Source: CAMAXB01 sp964476565 (GTDB lineage: Bacteria > Verrucomicrobiota > Verrucomicrobiia > Opitutales > Opitutaceae). Taken from it: 23,811 nt of DNA. Position numbers and translations under genes: made by a program. Under the pieces are notes generated by a model that was not told where the DNA came from, ran no database searches, and saw only the letters and a program-made list of their open reading frames with translations. Shown here piece by piece: positions 7,463-14,534 of the stretch. The stretch lies in contig CAYZBG010000076.1 of assembly GCA_964476565.1 (NCBI GenBank), positions 1-23,811 on the forward strand. The letters are read 5' to 3'. Position 1 is the stretch's first letter. Each line of letters opens with the position of its first letter.

Positions 7463-8875
7463 ATGAAAATCGACGCCTCCCTTACCCCCGAAAAATTGCA
7501 GAAGAAGATCGCGCGGCTGTTCAGCCTCGCCGGCGACAAGATCAATGCCATCGACCGCAGCTGGGATTCCGCCCAGGGCACGCCGGTCTTCACCGTGAAA
7601 GGCAAGTACACCTCGCGCGGCTGGACCGAGTGGACGCAGGGCTTCCAGTTCGGCATGGCCTTCCTGCAGTACGACGCGACGGGCGACGAACACTTCCTCA
7701 AGCTCGGCCGCGAGAAGACGCTCAAGCACATGGCGTCGCACGTTTCGCACGTCGGCGTGCATGACCACGGATTCAACAACGTGTCCACCTACGGCAACCT
7801 GCGCCGCCTCATCCTCGAGGGTCGCGCCGCCGGTTCGACCGACGAGGTGAACTACGCCGAACTCGCGCTCAAGGTCTCGGGCGCCGTGCAGGCCGCGCGC
7901 TACGCGACGACCAACCAGACCGCGCCCTGGTCGCCTGTCCCGGGCTCGGCCGGCGTTAAGCCCTCCGGCTACGTCTACTCCTTCAACGGCCCGCAGTCCC
8001 TCTTTGCCGACACCATCCGCTCGATGCGCGCGCTCGTGGTCGCGCACCAGCTCGGCCATGTGCTCATGGGCGAAGGCGACAAGCCGATCAACCTGCTCCA
8101 CCGCGCGATCGAGCACGCCGCGACCACCGCACGGTACAACGTCTTCTTCGGCCAGGGGCGCGACAGCTACGACGTGCGCGGCCGCGTGGCGCACGAGTCT
8201 GTGTTCAATCGCAACGACGGCCAGTTCCGTTGCCCGAGCTCGCAGCAGGGCTATTCGCCCTTCACCACCTGGACCCGCGGCGCCGCCTGGATCATCTGCG
8301 GGTACGCCGAGCAGCTCGAGTTCCTCGACATCGTGAAGGGCGAGCAGCTCGACCTCGTCGGCGGCCGCGGCGCGGTCACCGACCTGTTCCTCGAAACGGC
8401 CAAGGCCACGAGCGACTACTACATCGACGGCTACTCGGCGAAGGACGGCGTGCCCTACTGGGACAGTGCCGCGCTCAACTCCCACCAGCTGGGCGACATC
8501 TCCAAGAAGAACGCCGATCCGTTCAACGACTGGGAGCCGGTCGACAGCTCCGCCGCCGCCATCGCCGCCCAGGGCTTCATCCGCCTCGGCCGCTGGCTCA
8601 CCGCCAAGGGCGACAAGGCCGCCGGCAAGCGTTACGTCCAGGCCGGCCTCACCGTCGCCAACACCCTCTTCGACGAACCCTACCTCTCGACCGACAGCAA
8701 GCACCAGGGCCTGCTGCTCCACAGCGTCTACCATCGCCCGAACGGCTGGGACTACGTCCCGAAGGGCCGCAAGGTCCCCTGCGGCGAATCGTCCATGTGG
8801 GGCGACTACCACGCGATGGAGCTCGCGCTGCTCATCCAGCGCCTCGCCGACGGCAAGTACTACACGTTCTTCTGA
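7463..8875 (+). CDS. Unsaturated glucuronyl hydrolase, glycoside hydrolase family 88
   Basis: This 470-aa protein resembles GH88 enzymes, which hydrate and remove the 4,5-unsaturated uronic acid left by polysaccharide lyases on glycosaminoglycans, ulvan-like or related sugars. The (alpha/alpha)6 barrel landmarks are present: WTQGFQFG (57-64); HDHGF, with D101 aligning to the first catalytic aspartate of Bacillus GH88; and SLFADTIRSM, where D183 fits the second. WTRGAAWIICGYAE, EPVDSSAAAIAA and the C-terminal ESSMWGDYHAMELAL complete the set. No signal peptide is visible, so it acts in the cytoplasm on imported oligosaccharides. It is longer than the usual 370-400 aa. No polysaccharide lyase or transporter is adjacent. 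The family call is strong; the sugar specificity is unknown. Confidence 0.88.
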   Translation: MKIDASLTPEKLQKKIARLFSLAGDKINAIDRSWDSAQGTPVFTVKGKYTSRGWTEWTQGFQFGMAFLQYDATGDEHFLKLGREKTLKHMASHVSHVGVHDHGFNNVSTYGNLRRLILEGRAAGSTDEVNYAELALKVSGAVQAARYATTNQTAPWSPVPGSAGVKPSGYVYSFNGPQSLFADTIRSMRALVVAHQLGHVLMGEGDKPINLLHRAIEHAATTARYNVFFGQGRDSYDVRGRVAHESVFNRNDGQFRCPSSQQGYSPFTTWTRGAAWIICGYAEQLEFLDIVKGEQLDLVGGRGAVTDLFLETAKATSDYYIDGYSAKDGVPYWDSAALNSHQLGDISKKNADPFNDWEPVDSSAAAIAAQGFIRLGRWLTAKGDKAAGKRYVQAGLTVANTLFDEPYLSTDSKHQGLLLHSVYHRPNGWDYVPKGRKVPCGESSMWGDYHAMELALLIQRLADGKYYTFF

Positions 8876-8895
8876 TCCGACTTGGGCGAACCGAT

Positions 8896-8929
8896 CCCCT
8901 CAGGCGCCGCGTTGACTCGCCTTGAGGGG
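8896..8929 (+). terminator. Hairpin after the GH88 gene, probable terminator
   Basis: CCCCTCAGGCG (8896-8906) pairs with CGCCTTGAGGGG (8918-8929), with one bulged T, around an 11-nt loop. It begins 21 nt after the GH88 stop. There is no T-tract after it, so it may act as a Rho-assisted end or only protect the 3' end. The remaining 150 nt before the next gene show nothing else clear. Confidence 0.45.
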
Positions 8930-9081
8930 GTGGGTGCGTCTCTACGTCCGCGGCCGATCCGGAAGATCTCGCGTTCGCCGGACGGCGCAGAACCGCCAAA
9001 CCGGCGCGCGGAGGACCCGCGCGCCCACCTCTCTCGAGCACGAAAGGTTGAGAACTGCCGGAAAGCGCCAACGCTGGGGAG

Positions 9082-9912
9082 ATGTCGTCCGTTCCGCTGC
9101 TCTACGAATCCCACAGCCACACGCCGTTGTGCAAACATGCCTTCGGTGACCCGGAATTGTACGCGGCAGCGGCGGAGAAGCGCGGCTTCAAGGGGCTCAT
9201 CGTCACCTGCCATTGCCCGCTACCGCACAACCTCTCGGCTGATGTGCGCATGGCGCCGGATCAGTACGGCGAGTACCTGGGGCTGATCGCCCGCGCCCGC
9301 GAGCTCTATGCCGGACGGGTCGACGTGCGAGCCGGCCTTGAAAGCGACTTCTTCCCCGGCATCGAAGGCTGGCTTGAGCAGCTGCACGCCCGGGCGCCCC
9401 TGCATCACGTGCTCGGCTCCGTGCACATGCAGATGTTCCACTACCGGCAGGCGTATTTCCGGGGCGACTACTTCGCCTACCAGCAGCTCTATTTCGAACA
9501 TCTCGCCCAGGCGGCGGAGACCCGGCTTTTCGACACCCTTGCCCACCCCGACCTGGTCAAAAACGAAAACCCACGCGAATGGCAGTTCGCCCGCATCCAA
9601 CCCTACATCGAACGGGCGCTGGATCGCATTGCCGCCACCGGCGTGGCGATGGAGCTCAACACCAGCGGCCTGCAGAAGGCCCTGCCGGAGATGAATCCCG
9701 GCCGTTCCATGCTCGAACTGATGTTCGCGCGCCGCATTCCGGTGGTCATTGGCGCCGATGCCCACCGGCCGGACCGGGTCGGGGACAACTACGTCGGGGC
9801 GATGCGCATCCTGCGCAGTGTCGGCTACCGGGAGATCCACTTCTTCCTCGAGCGCCGGCGTCAGACCGTGTCGATTGCCGACGCCCTGGCTTCGCTCGGC
9901 GAGCCCGCCTAA
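9082..9912 (+). CDS. PHP-domain histidinol-phosphatase (HisJ/HisK type)
   Basis: This 276-aa cytoplasmic protein is a polymerase-and-histidinol-phosphatase (PHP) family phosphoesterase. The expected metal-binding set is visible: H11 and H13 in ESHSHT, H44 in VTCHCPLP, E87 in GLESDFFPG, H115 in GSVHM, H155 in LAHPDLV, and D226 and H228 in IGADAHRP. Length and motif spacing fit the HisK-type histidinol-phosphatase, which converts histidinol phosphate to histidinol in histidine synthesis. No other his gene is nearby, so a different small phosphoester is possible. The start is ATG 9082; the purine-rich GGGGAG touches the ATG directly, which is closer than a normal Shine-Dalgarno. It is convergent with the receiver gene (22 nt gap). 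Confidence 0.88.
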   Translation: MSSVPLLYESHSHTPLCKHAFGDPELYAAAAEKRGFKGLIVTCHCPLPHNLSADVRMAPDQYGEYLGLIARARELYAGRVDVRAGLESDFFPGIEGWLEQLHARAPLHHVLGSVHMQMFHYRQAYFRGDYFAYQQLYFEHLAQAAETRLFDTLAHPDLVKNENPREWQFARIQPYIERALDRIAATGVAMELNTSGLQKALPEMNPGRSMLELMFARRIPVVIGADAHRPDRVGDNYVGAMRILRSVGYREIHFFLERRRQTVSIADALASLGEPA

Positions 9913-9934
9913 GCGGGCCCGGCCGCGATGGGGC

Positions 9935-10390
9935 TCAAACGTGCGGCGCGGAGGCGCCCCGCGCGCCTCCCATCGATTTTTCGGCGTAGTGCAGCGCGCG
10001 TTCGAGCGCCTCCGCCTGGCCGGACTTGAGCAGGAAATCGTTCATGCCCACCTGCATCGCGCGGTCGTAGTCCTCGGGCTCGGGATGGATCGTCGTGCCG
10101 ATGATCCACGGGCGCGCCGGATGCCTCGCCTGTTCGCGAATGTAGAGGGCGGACTCAAAACCCCCGCTATCCGGGAGATCGAGATCCATCAAAATGACAT
10201 CGGCCGGGAAGACCGCGAGGGCGTCGATCGCCTCCCAGCCATCGGCGACGGACAACGACTTGTGACCAAGGCGCCGCAACATGTGCGCCCAAAGCCGTTG
10301 ATTCACCGAGTTGCCGTCCACGACCAACACCCGCCACGCCGGTCCCGGAACGGCGGCATCGAGCGGAGAAGGCTTTAGGTCGGTCACCAT
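9935..10390 (-). CDS. Stand-alone response-regulator receiver domain protein
   Basis: This 151-aa protein is one CheY-like receiver domain with no output domain. It resembles the receiver of hybrid histidine kinases (VLVVDGNSVNQRLWAHML, compare VDDNxxN). The phospho-acceptor is D69 in VILMDLDLPDSGG. The switch threonine is T100 (IIGTTI) and the conserved lysine is K122 (NDFLLKS). The acidic pair is incomplete: D25 is followed by G26, so the second acid that normally binds Mg2+ directly is missing. This may weaken phosphorylation or make it a phosphate-independent adaptor. There is a 19-residue unstructured N-terminal extension before the first strand. The cognate kinase is not in the window. 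It is divergent from the small putative ribbon-helix-helix gene. Confidence 0.88.
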   Translation of the reverse strand: MVTDLKPSPLDAAVPGPAWRVLVVDGNSVNQRLWAHMLRRLGHKSLSVADGWEAIDALAVFPADVILMDLDLPDSGGFESALYIREQARHPARPWIIGTTIHPEPEDYDRAMQVGMNDFLLKSGQAEALERALHYAEKSMGGARGASAPHV

Positions 10391-10589
10391 GGCGGGGAAC
10401 CCATCGTCGCCAGGGAGGCCGGGGCCTCAAGGTCGCCCATACCCTAGGAGGCCTGGGGGATCCTTGCCCGTCATTCTGGGTGAATCACCCCAGATCGCGA
10501 CGGTTAGGACCTGCCGGGCGCAGGCTTGCAGGCTTGGCCCACGCCGGTCATGCTCTGGGTTAGCAACCCTCAACCCAAGGAGGTCAGTC
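10391..10589. promoter_or_regulatory. Divergent control region with two palindromes
   Basis: This 199-nt gap lies between the divergent receiver and small-protein genes. It contains GGGTGA-A-TCACCC inside a larger imperfect symmetry (10475-10494), and GGGTT-AGC-AACCC (10557-10569), which ends eight nt before the Shine-Dalgarno of the small gene. Both have operator geometry. A weak TTGCAG / 17 nt / CATGCT pair lies just before the second palindrome. No strong promoter is evident. Confidence 0.4.
10577..10583 (+). promoter_or_regulatory. Strong Shine-Dalgarno AAGGAGG
   Basis: AAGGAGG lies six nt before the ATG at 10590. It is the strongest ribosome site in the window and fixes the start of the 89-aa gene against the much longer open frame that begins at 10311. 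Confidence 0.85.
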
Positions 10590-10859
10590 ATGAGTGCGAT
10601 CAAGCTTCGCCTGGAGGCCGCGGAACTCGCCGCCGTCCAGCGTTTCGCGGATTCGATGAATGTCTCGGCCGAGGACGTGGCCTATGCCGCCCTCAATCGC
10701 CTGATGTTGCAGACCAAGGACCCCGAAGTCGCGGCAGATATCCTCGAGACCCGCGCGTGGCGCGGCGAGAACCTGCCGTTGTGGAGCGACTCCGCCGGCT
10801 CGGTCCACGCTTACGAGGGCATGCCCGACGACGAGCCCACCCCGAATCCGCGGATTTGA
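10590..10859 (+). CDS. Small acidic protein, possible ribbon-helix-helix N-terminus
   Basis: This 89-aa protein is of no family I can name with confidence. The N-terminal half (IKLRLEAAELAAVQRFADSMNVSAEDVAYAALNRLML) has the strand, helix, turn, helix pattern of small ribbon-helix-helix DNA-binding or antitoxin proteins. The C-terminal half is rich in tryptophan and acidic residues and ends in a proline-rich tail (DDEPTPNPRI). A perfect Shine-Dalgarno and a palindrome just upstream suggest it is well expressed and perhaps autoregulated (inference). It stands alone, with no toxin-like partner beside it, because the next gene is convergent and a membrane protein. The gene is real on codon pattern and RBS; its role is unknown. 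Confidence 0.75.
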   Translation: MSAIKLRLEAAELAAVQRFADSMNVSAEDVAYAALNRLMLQTKDPEVAADILETRAWRGENLPLWSDSAGSVHAYEGMPDDEPTPNPRI

Positions 10860-10879
10860 GGCGTGGCAATGCTTCCCGC

Positions 10880-11758
10880 CTACTGGTGATGGCCGCTGAT
10901 CCCGAGGTAGTTGAGCAGCCAGATTTCTTTCCAAACCCGATAGCGACCTTCAGCGGTCATCTTGCCGTTCTCCTCGTGCTCCGGCTGGGGCAGGAGGAAG
11001 CCTAGCTCGGTGTTGATCCGCTCGAGCTCACGTTGTTGCGCGTTGAGGTCGGTGAGAGGGTCATCCGACCAGGCCAGCAAGGGTTCCTTATGTCGTGAGA
11101 GGCGCAGACGGTGGCGTTCGACCAGTTTCTGCAGTGAACGCCGCCACGGGTTGCGCTCCACGATCCAGGTTTCGGGATAGAATCCGCCAAACGGCAGGTG
11201 GAGGTTGTCGGTGATGTAGCGGTAGCCGTTCACCGTCTGCGACGAGAGGGTGTAGCAAACGGAAATGGCTCCGTTGGGCTGGGGCAAAAACATCACCTGC
11301 ACGCGCACGAAGCCGTCGGCGTCCTGATACACCGACAGCCGCAGGTAGACCCCGGGTGCGACCTCGGCGCGCAAGGCCTGGACCTGGCGAAAGCCTTGGG
11401 CGCGCAGCCAGTCGCGCACGCGGAGCAGGCGCTGATGGGTCGGCCATTCCTCGCCGCTGCTGTTCACGGTGAACTTGGGAAACAGGGGCAGCGGGCTCAC
11501 GCTCACCGCCCGCACCTCCAGCCAGCGGTAGATGGTCTCGAGGAGAAAATAGAGCAGGAAGAAGATCGCGACCTGCACACCGTACGAGCGGTCGATCCAC
11601 TGGAAATCGTAACTGAGCTTGGCAAACCCCGTCGCCACCAGTCCCCAGCGCAGCCACCGGTTGACGATCGCCACCACAGGCGAGGCGAAGCGCTGGTTGG
11701 CCTGGGCGAGCACCAGGTAGAGCACCGAACACGCGAGGATCGGATAGATGGGGTCCAT
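10880..11758 (-). CDS. Membrane-anchored protein of unknown function downstream of dnaN
   Basis: This 292-aa protein matches no family I recognise. Residues 4-20, about 36-48 and 61-80 are hydrophobic, giving two or three N-terminal membrane passes. After these comes a soluble domain of about 200 residues with a mixed alpha/beta look (PLFPKFTVNSSGEEWP, RLSVYQDADGFVRVQVMFLP, ITDNLHLPFGGFYPETWIV). It ends in a charged helical tail (DLNAQQRELERINTELGFLL). The ATG at 11758 is used; a TTG at 11764 adds two residues. It lies 55 nt after dnaN on the same strand and may share its transcript. A short imperfect stem (10859-10881) overlaps its stop codon and that of the convergent small gene. Confidence 0.8.
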   Translation of the reverse strand: MDPIYPILACSVLYLVLAQANQRFASPVVAIVNRWLRWGLVATGFAKLSYDFQWIDRSYGVQVAIFFLLYFLLETIYRWLEVRAVSVSPLPLFPKFTVNSSGEEWPTHQRLLRVRDWLRAQGFRQVQALRAEVAPGVYLRLSVYQDADGFVRVQVMFLPQPNGAISVCYTLSSQTVNGYRYITDNLHLPFGGFYPETWIVERNPWRRSLQKLVERHRLRLSRHKEPLLAWSDDPLTDLNAQQRELERINTELGFLLPQPEHEENGKMTAEGRYRVWKEIWLLNYLGISGHHQ

Positions 11759-11813
11759 GGACAACGCAGGCCAGGCAGCAAGCCCGGCCCGGAGGAGAAC
11801 GCGGTGACTCCGC

Positions 11814-12938
11814 TCAGCTCAGGCGGACCGGCATGATCACGCAGATGAAGCTGTCGAGGGTCTTGAAGACGCCGGGGCTGACCTCGTCCTTCAACTCGAA
11901 GAACACCTCGTCCTTGGTGAGCGCCTTGAGCGGGTCCATCACGAAGAGCGGGTTGAACGCGACCTGGAGCTCCGGGCCGCTGTAGCTGATGGCCATCGAT
12001 TCGTGCGCCTCGCCGAAGTCCGGGCTCTGCGCCGTGATTTCCAGCAGGTTCGAGCTCAGCTTGAGCTTCACCGAGTTGGATTTTTCGCTGCAAACGAGGG
12101 CGGCGCGGTGCACGCACTGGAGCAGGAGCTCGCGCTCGAGCTTGATGCGCTGGTGGGTCTCCTTGGGGATGACCTGTTGGTAATTCGGGTAGTTGCCCTC
12201 GACGACCTTCGAGTAGAGGTAGATCGAGTCGGTCAGGCCGCTCGTGTCCTTGTCGGTGTTGATCTGGAACGCGGCCCGGCGGTCGTTGAACGAGACCTTC
12301 AGCTTTTCGCCCTTGTCGAGCATGCGCAGGAGCTCGCTCACCGTCTTGGCCGGGAGGATGATCGCCCCGGCGCTGGCCGGCGGGACTTCGAGATCCTTGG
12401 CCATGAGCGCGAGACGGCGTCCGTCGGTGGCGACGAGCGACAACTTGCCGTCGCGGAAATTGAAATACACGCCGTTGAGGATGTACCGGGTCTCGTCGCT
12501 CGACTGCGCATAGGCGACGCTCTTGAGCATGTTGGTGAGCTCGGCCTGCTCGAGGGTGAACGATTTCTCGTCGCCGAACTCCGGCAGCGGAGGGAACTCC
12601 TCCTTGCCGATGCCCATGATGCGGAAGTTGGAACCGCCGGAGGCGAGCTTCACCTGGTGATTCGGCGAGGCATCGAAGGCGACGTCGACGTTGGGCAGCT
12701 CGCGCACGATCGTGGCGAGGCGCTTCACCGGCAGCGTCACGGCGCCGCCCTCCTTGACCTCGGCCTTGATCTTGCAGCGGATGCCGAGGTCGAGATTGGT
12801 CGTGGTGAGCGTGATGTGGTCCTTGTCCGCCTCGATCAGCACGTTGCTCAGGATCGGCATCGTGGCCTTGGAGCCGACGACGTTGAGGACCTGAGCGAGG
12901 CCGTTGCTGAAGTGATCGCGGTTGATTTTGAATTTCAT
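11814..12938 (-). CDS. dnaN: DNA polymerase III beta sliding clamp
   Basis: This 374-aa protein is the ring-forming processivity clamp of the replicative polymerase. It starts MKFKINRDHFSNGLAQVLNVVG. It has the domain-1 signature PILSNVLIEA...TTTNLDLGIR, FPPLPEF at the end of the first third, GVYFNFRDGKLSLVATDGRRLAL in domain 2, and the typical C-terminus FICVIMPVRLS, part of the clamp-binding pocket region. Length is normal (E. coli 366). The longer frame to 12980 is rejected because it only adds residues upstream of the conserved start. Upstream lies a 243-nt gap with a consensus -10 box and DnaA-box-like sites; pssA is the next gene upstream on the same strand. dnaA and recF are not in the window. 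Confidence 0.97.
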   Translation of the reverse strand: MKFKINRDHFSNGLAQVLNVVGSKATMPILSNVLIEADKDHITLTTTNLDLGIRCKIKAEVKEGGAVTLPVKRLATIVRELPNVDVAFDASPNHQVKLASGGSNFRIMGIGKEEFPPLPEFGDEKSFTLEQAELTNMLKSVAYAQSSDETRYILNGVYFNFRDGKLSLVATDGRRLALMAKDLEVPPASAGAIILPAKTVSELLRMLDKGEKLKVSFNDRRAAFQINTDKDTSGLTDSIYLYSKVVEGNYPNYQQVIPKETHQRIKLERELLLQCVHRAALVCSEKSNSVKLKLSSNLLEITAQSPDFGEAHESMAISYSGPELQVAFNPLFVMDPLKALTKDEVFFELKDEVSPGVFKTLDSFICVIMPVRLS

Positions 12939-13010
12939 GGACGAGGGGTCACGCGGCTCTGCCTGTGTGGAAGTTAACAAAGGCTAAAAGATACTCTATT
13001 CAATAAGGAA

Positions 13011-13016
13011 TTATAT
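13011..13016 (-). promoter_or_regulatory. Consensus -10 box of dnaN promoter
   Basis: A perfect TATAAT reads on the minus strand, 73 nt before the dnaN ATG. The hexamer 17 nt upstream (TTTCGC) is a poor -35, so the promoter may depend on an activator such as DnaA. The predicted leader is about 65 nt. Confidence 0.6.
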
Positions 13017-13100
13017 CCGTCTCAGTATGGGCGCGAAAAAGACCATCAACCCCACTTTGCCGGACGATTTCTCCTCTGAAAACGAGGTGCACGGTGGCCT

Positions 13101-13109
13101 GTGAACAAC
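13101..13109 (-). promoter_or_regulatory. DnaA-box-like 9-mer TTGTTCACA
   Basis: On the minus strand it reads TTGTTCACA, one change from the TTATNCACA consensus and of the form used in GC-rich genomes, where TTGTCCACA is common. It lies about 85 nt upstream of the dnaN -10. Confidence 0.4.
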
Positions 13110-13178
13110 TGTCGGCGGGCGACCAATAACGTCCGGGTTGTTCGCGGGTGCCGGGTTGTTGGTCCGCCATGCGCAGCT

Positions 13179-13187
13179 TGTTCACAC
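13179..13187 (+). promoter_or_regulatory. Second DnaA-box-like 9-mer TTGTTCACA, opposite orientation
   Basis: This is identical to the minus-strand box at 13101-13109 but inverted, 69 nt away. It overlaps the last codons and stop of pssA, which weakens but does not exclude a regulatory role. Confidence 0.35.
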
Positions 13188-14054
13188 CTTTGTTGGAGCG
13201 TGGGCTCGGTGCCGGTGGCGGAGGTGGCGGATGAGGCCGAAAAAGATGTAGGCAAGGCACGCCACGAACATGGCGTACTCCTTGAATACGATCACCGAGG
13301 CGGCGACGACACCGAACAGCACGAAGGTGGTGAGCCGCGTCTTGGTCTGGAGGTCGATCTGTTTGCCGCTTGGGTAGCGGATGGTGCTCACCATGAGAAT
13401 GGCGATGAGGAAGAGCAGCAGGGGCAGCACGAGGGCCCAGCGCTGCAGCGAGCGGTCGTGGGCGGCCAGGTTGAGGAGGAAGAGCACGAGCGAGGCGATG
13501 GTGCCGGCGGCCGCCGGCACGGGCAGACCGACAAAATCCTTCGACGAAGCCGGCTGCGAGCGGTGCAGGAGCGGGTTCGTGATGACATTGAATCGCGCGA
13601 GGCGGATCGCCGCGCAGAGCAGGTACACAAACCCGAGCAGCCAGCCGATGCTCTGGAACATCGGGTAACCCTGGGTGGGTGACAGGATGAGGAAGAACAC
13701 CATCAGGGCCGGGGCGAGGCCGAACGACACCACGTCGGCCAGGGAGTCGAACTCGGCGCCGAAGAGCGACTCGCGCCCGCCCATCCGGGCAAGCCGCCCG
13801 TCGAGGGCGTCAAACGCCATCGCCCCAAAAATGAACCACACTGCCTCCCGGTAGAGGGAACTGGCCGCCGGCGTGATCAGATCGAGCCCGCGCATCGCAT
13901 AGTGAGCCTGGATGCACTTGATGACCGCCACGAACCCGCAGAACAGGTTTCCGGCCGTCATCAGGTTCGGGAGGAAATAAATGCGGCTGGCGTTCGCGAC
14001 CGTGTACGGGTTCGCGCGCTCGTCCTCTGCCTCAGTCGGATCGGGTTTCGCCAT
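13182..14054 (-). CDS. pssA: CDP-diacylglycerol-serine O-phosphatidyltransferase
   Basis: This 290-aa inner-membrane enzyme makes phosphatidylserine from CDP-diacylglycerol and serine, the first step to phosphatidylethanolamine. The CDP-alcohol phosphotransferase motif DG-x2-AR-x8-G-x3-D-x3-D is complete: D85, G86, A89, R90, G99, D103 and D107. FLPNLMTAGNLFCGF (residues 27-41) and GLPVPAAAG are typical of the type II (Bacillus-like) PssA, as is the multi-helix C-terminal half. A polar N-terminal leader of about 25 residues precedes the first helix. The ATG at 14054 lies 16 nt after the RelE-like gene, so the two are probably co-transcribed. The phosphatidylserine decarboxylase gene that often accompanies it is absent here. 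Confidence 0.95.
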   Translation of the reverse strand: MAKPDPTEAEDERANPYTVANASRIYFLPNLMTAGNLFCGFVAVIKCIQAHYAMRGLDLITPAASSLYREAVWFIFGAMAFDALDGRLARMGGRESLFGAEFDSLADVVSFGLAPALMVFFLILSPTQGYPMFQSIGWLLGFVYLLCAAIRLARFNVITNPLLHRSQPASSKDFVGLPVPAAAGTIASLVLFLLNLAAHDRSLQRWALVLPLLLFLIAILMVSTIRYPSGKQIDLQTKTRLTTFVLFGVVAASVIVFKEYAMFVACLAYIFFGLIRHLRHRHRAHAPTKV

Positions 14055-14070
14055 GCGTTGTCGTTCCCGC

Positions 14071-14427
14071 TTACTTCCGGGTCAGGGTTTCGAGGTACTT
14101 CCAAAACTTGGAGTGCTGTTCCACCAGCTGCTCCTCCGAAACCGGCAACTTGTTGCGCAACAGGAAGTCTTCGAGCGAGTGGTGGTGCAGGATGTAGAGC
14201 ACGTGCAGCGTGTCCGTCCCCTTGGCTTCGAAGTAAAAGCGATGATCTCCGCTGCGCAGGCGGTACAGGGTCTGGCCGGCCCGGTTGAACCGCCCGAGCG
14301 GTTCCCGGGGGCGCTCAAGCTCCACGGCCCTCAGGCTGCTGATCGGTTCGATCGCGGTGAGCTGCTCGAGCTTGTCCAGCTTGTTGAGCTCGCGCATTGC
14401 CTGTTCGGAGAAAGTGACTTGAAACAT
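14071..14427 (-). CDS. RelE/ParE-fold-like protein without adjacent antitoxin
   Basis: This 118-aa protein has the outline of the RelE/ParE superfamily: an N-terminal strand (MFQVTFSEQA), two helices (MRELNKLDKLEQLTAIEPISSL), then beta strands TLYRLRSGDHRFYFEAKG and LHVLYILHHHSLEDFLL. The YRLRSGDHRFYFE strand with alternating basic residues is like the catalytic sheet of RelE. A C-terminal extension of about 35 residues (VSEEQLVEQHSKFWKYLE) goes beyond the usual 85-95 aa. No antitoxin-sized gene is next to it. Instead pssA follows after 16 nt. It may be a domesticated RelE-fold protein rather than an active toxin. The fold call rests on pattern only, so function is open. Confidence 0.65.
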   Translation of the reverse strand: MFQVTFSEQAMRELNKLDKLEQLTAIEPISSLRAVELERPREPLGRFNRAGQTLYRLRSGDHRFYFEAKGTDTLHVLYILHHHSLEDFLLRNKLPVSEEQLVEQHSKFWKYLETLTRK

Positions 14428-14534
14428 GCGGAAGATCCCGGGTTGAACCCTACGCCGACGCAGGGACGCATCCCGTCAGGGACGGGCTGGCCGTGAAACC
14501 AATCCTCGGGCTCGTGCGTCCAAATCGGATAACC

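Larger units (their letters stand above)
12939..13181. other. AT-rich dnaN upstream region, possible DnaA-binding region
   Basis: This is the least GC-rich stretch of the window, with its AT-rich core at about 12973-13018. It holds the dnaN promoter and, toward pssA, the 9-mer TGTGAACAA (13101-13109) and its inverted copy at 13179-13187. There are also two copies of CGGGTTGTT (near 13134 and 13153), the first of which with GAACAAC at 13104 makes a further inverted pair. This layout could serve DnaA control of dnaN or, less surely, replication initiation. Confidence 0.4.

Noticed and set aside
7154..8812. 552-codon minus-strand open frame antisense to GH88
   Set aside because: It covers two genes with recognised domains (marC end and GH88) and has low-complexity V/G/E/R content without motifs.
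10859..10881. Hairpin between the convergent small gene and membrane gene
   Set aside because: The stem is only 5+2 bp with a bulge and no T-tract, so it is too weak to list as a terminator.
14440..14486. GGGTT-G-AACCC and CCCGTC-3-GACGGG between the RelE-like and EF-hand genes
   Set aside because: Short symmetric sites in a divergent promoter gap. No regulator or second copy supports a specific role.
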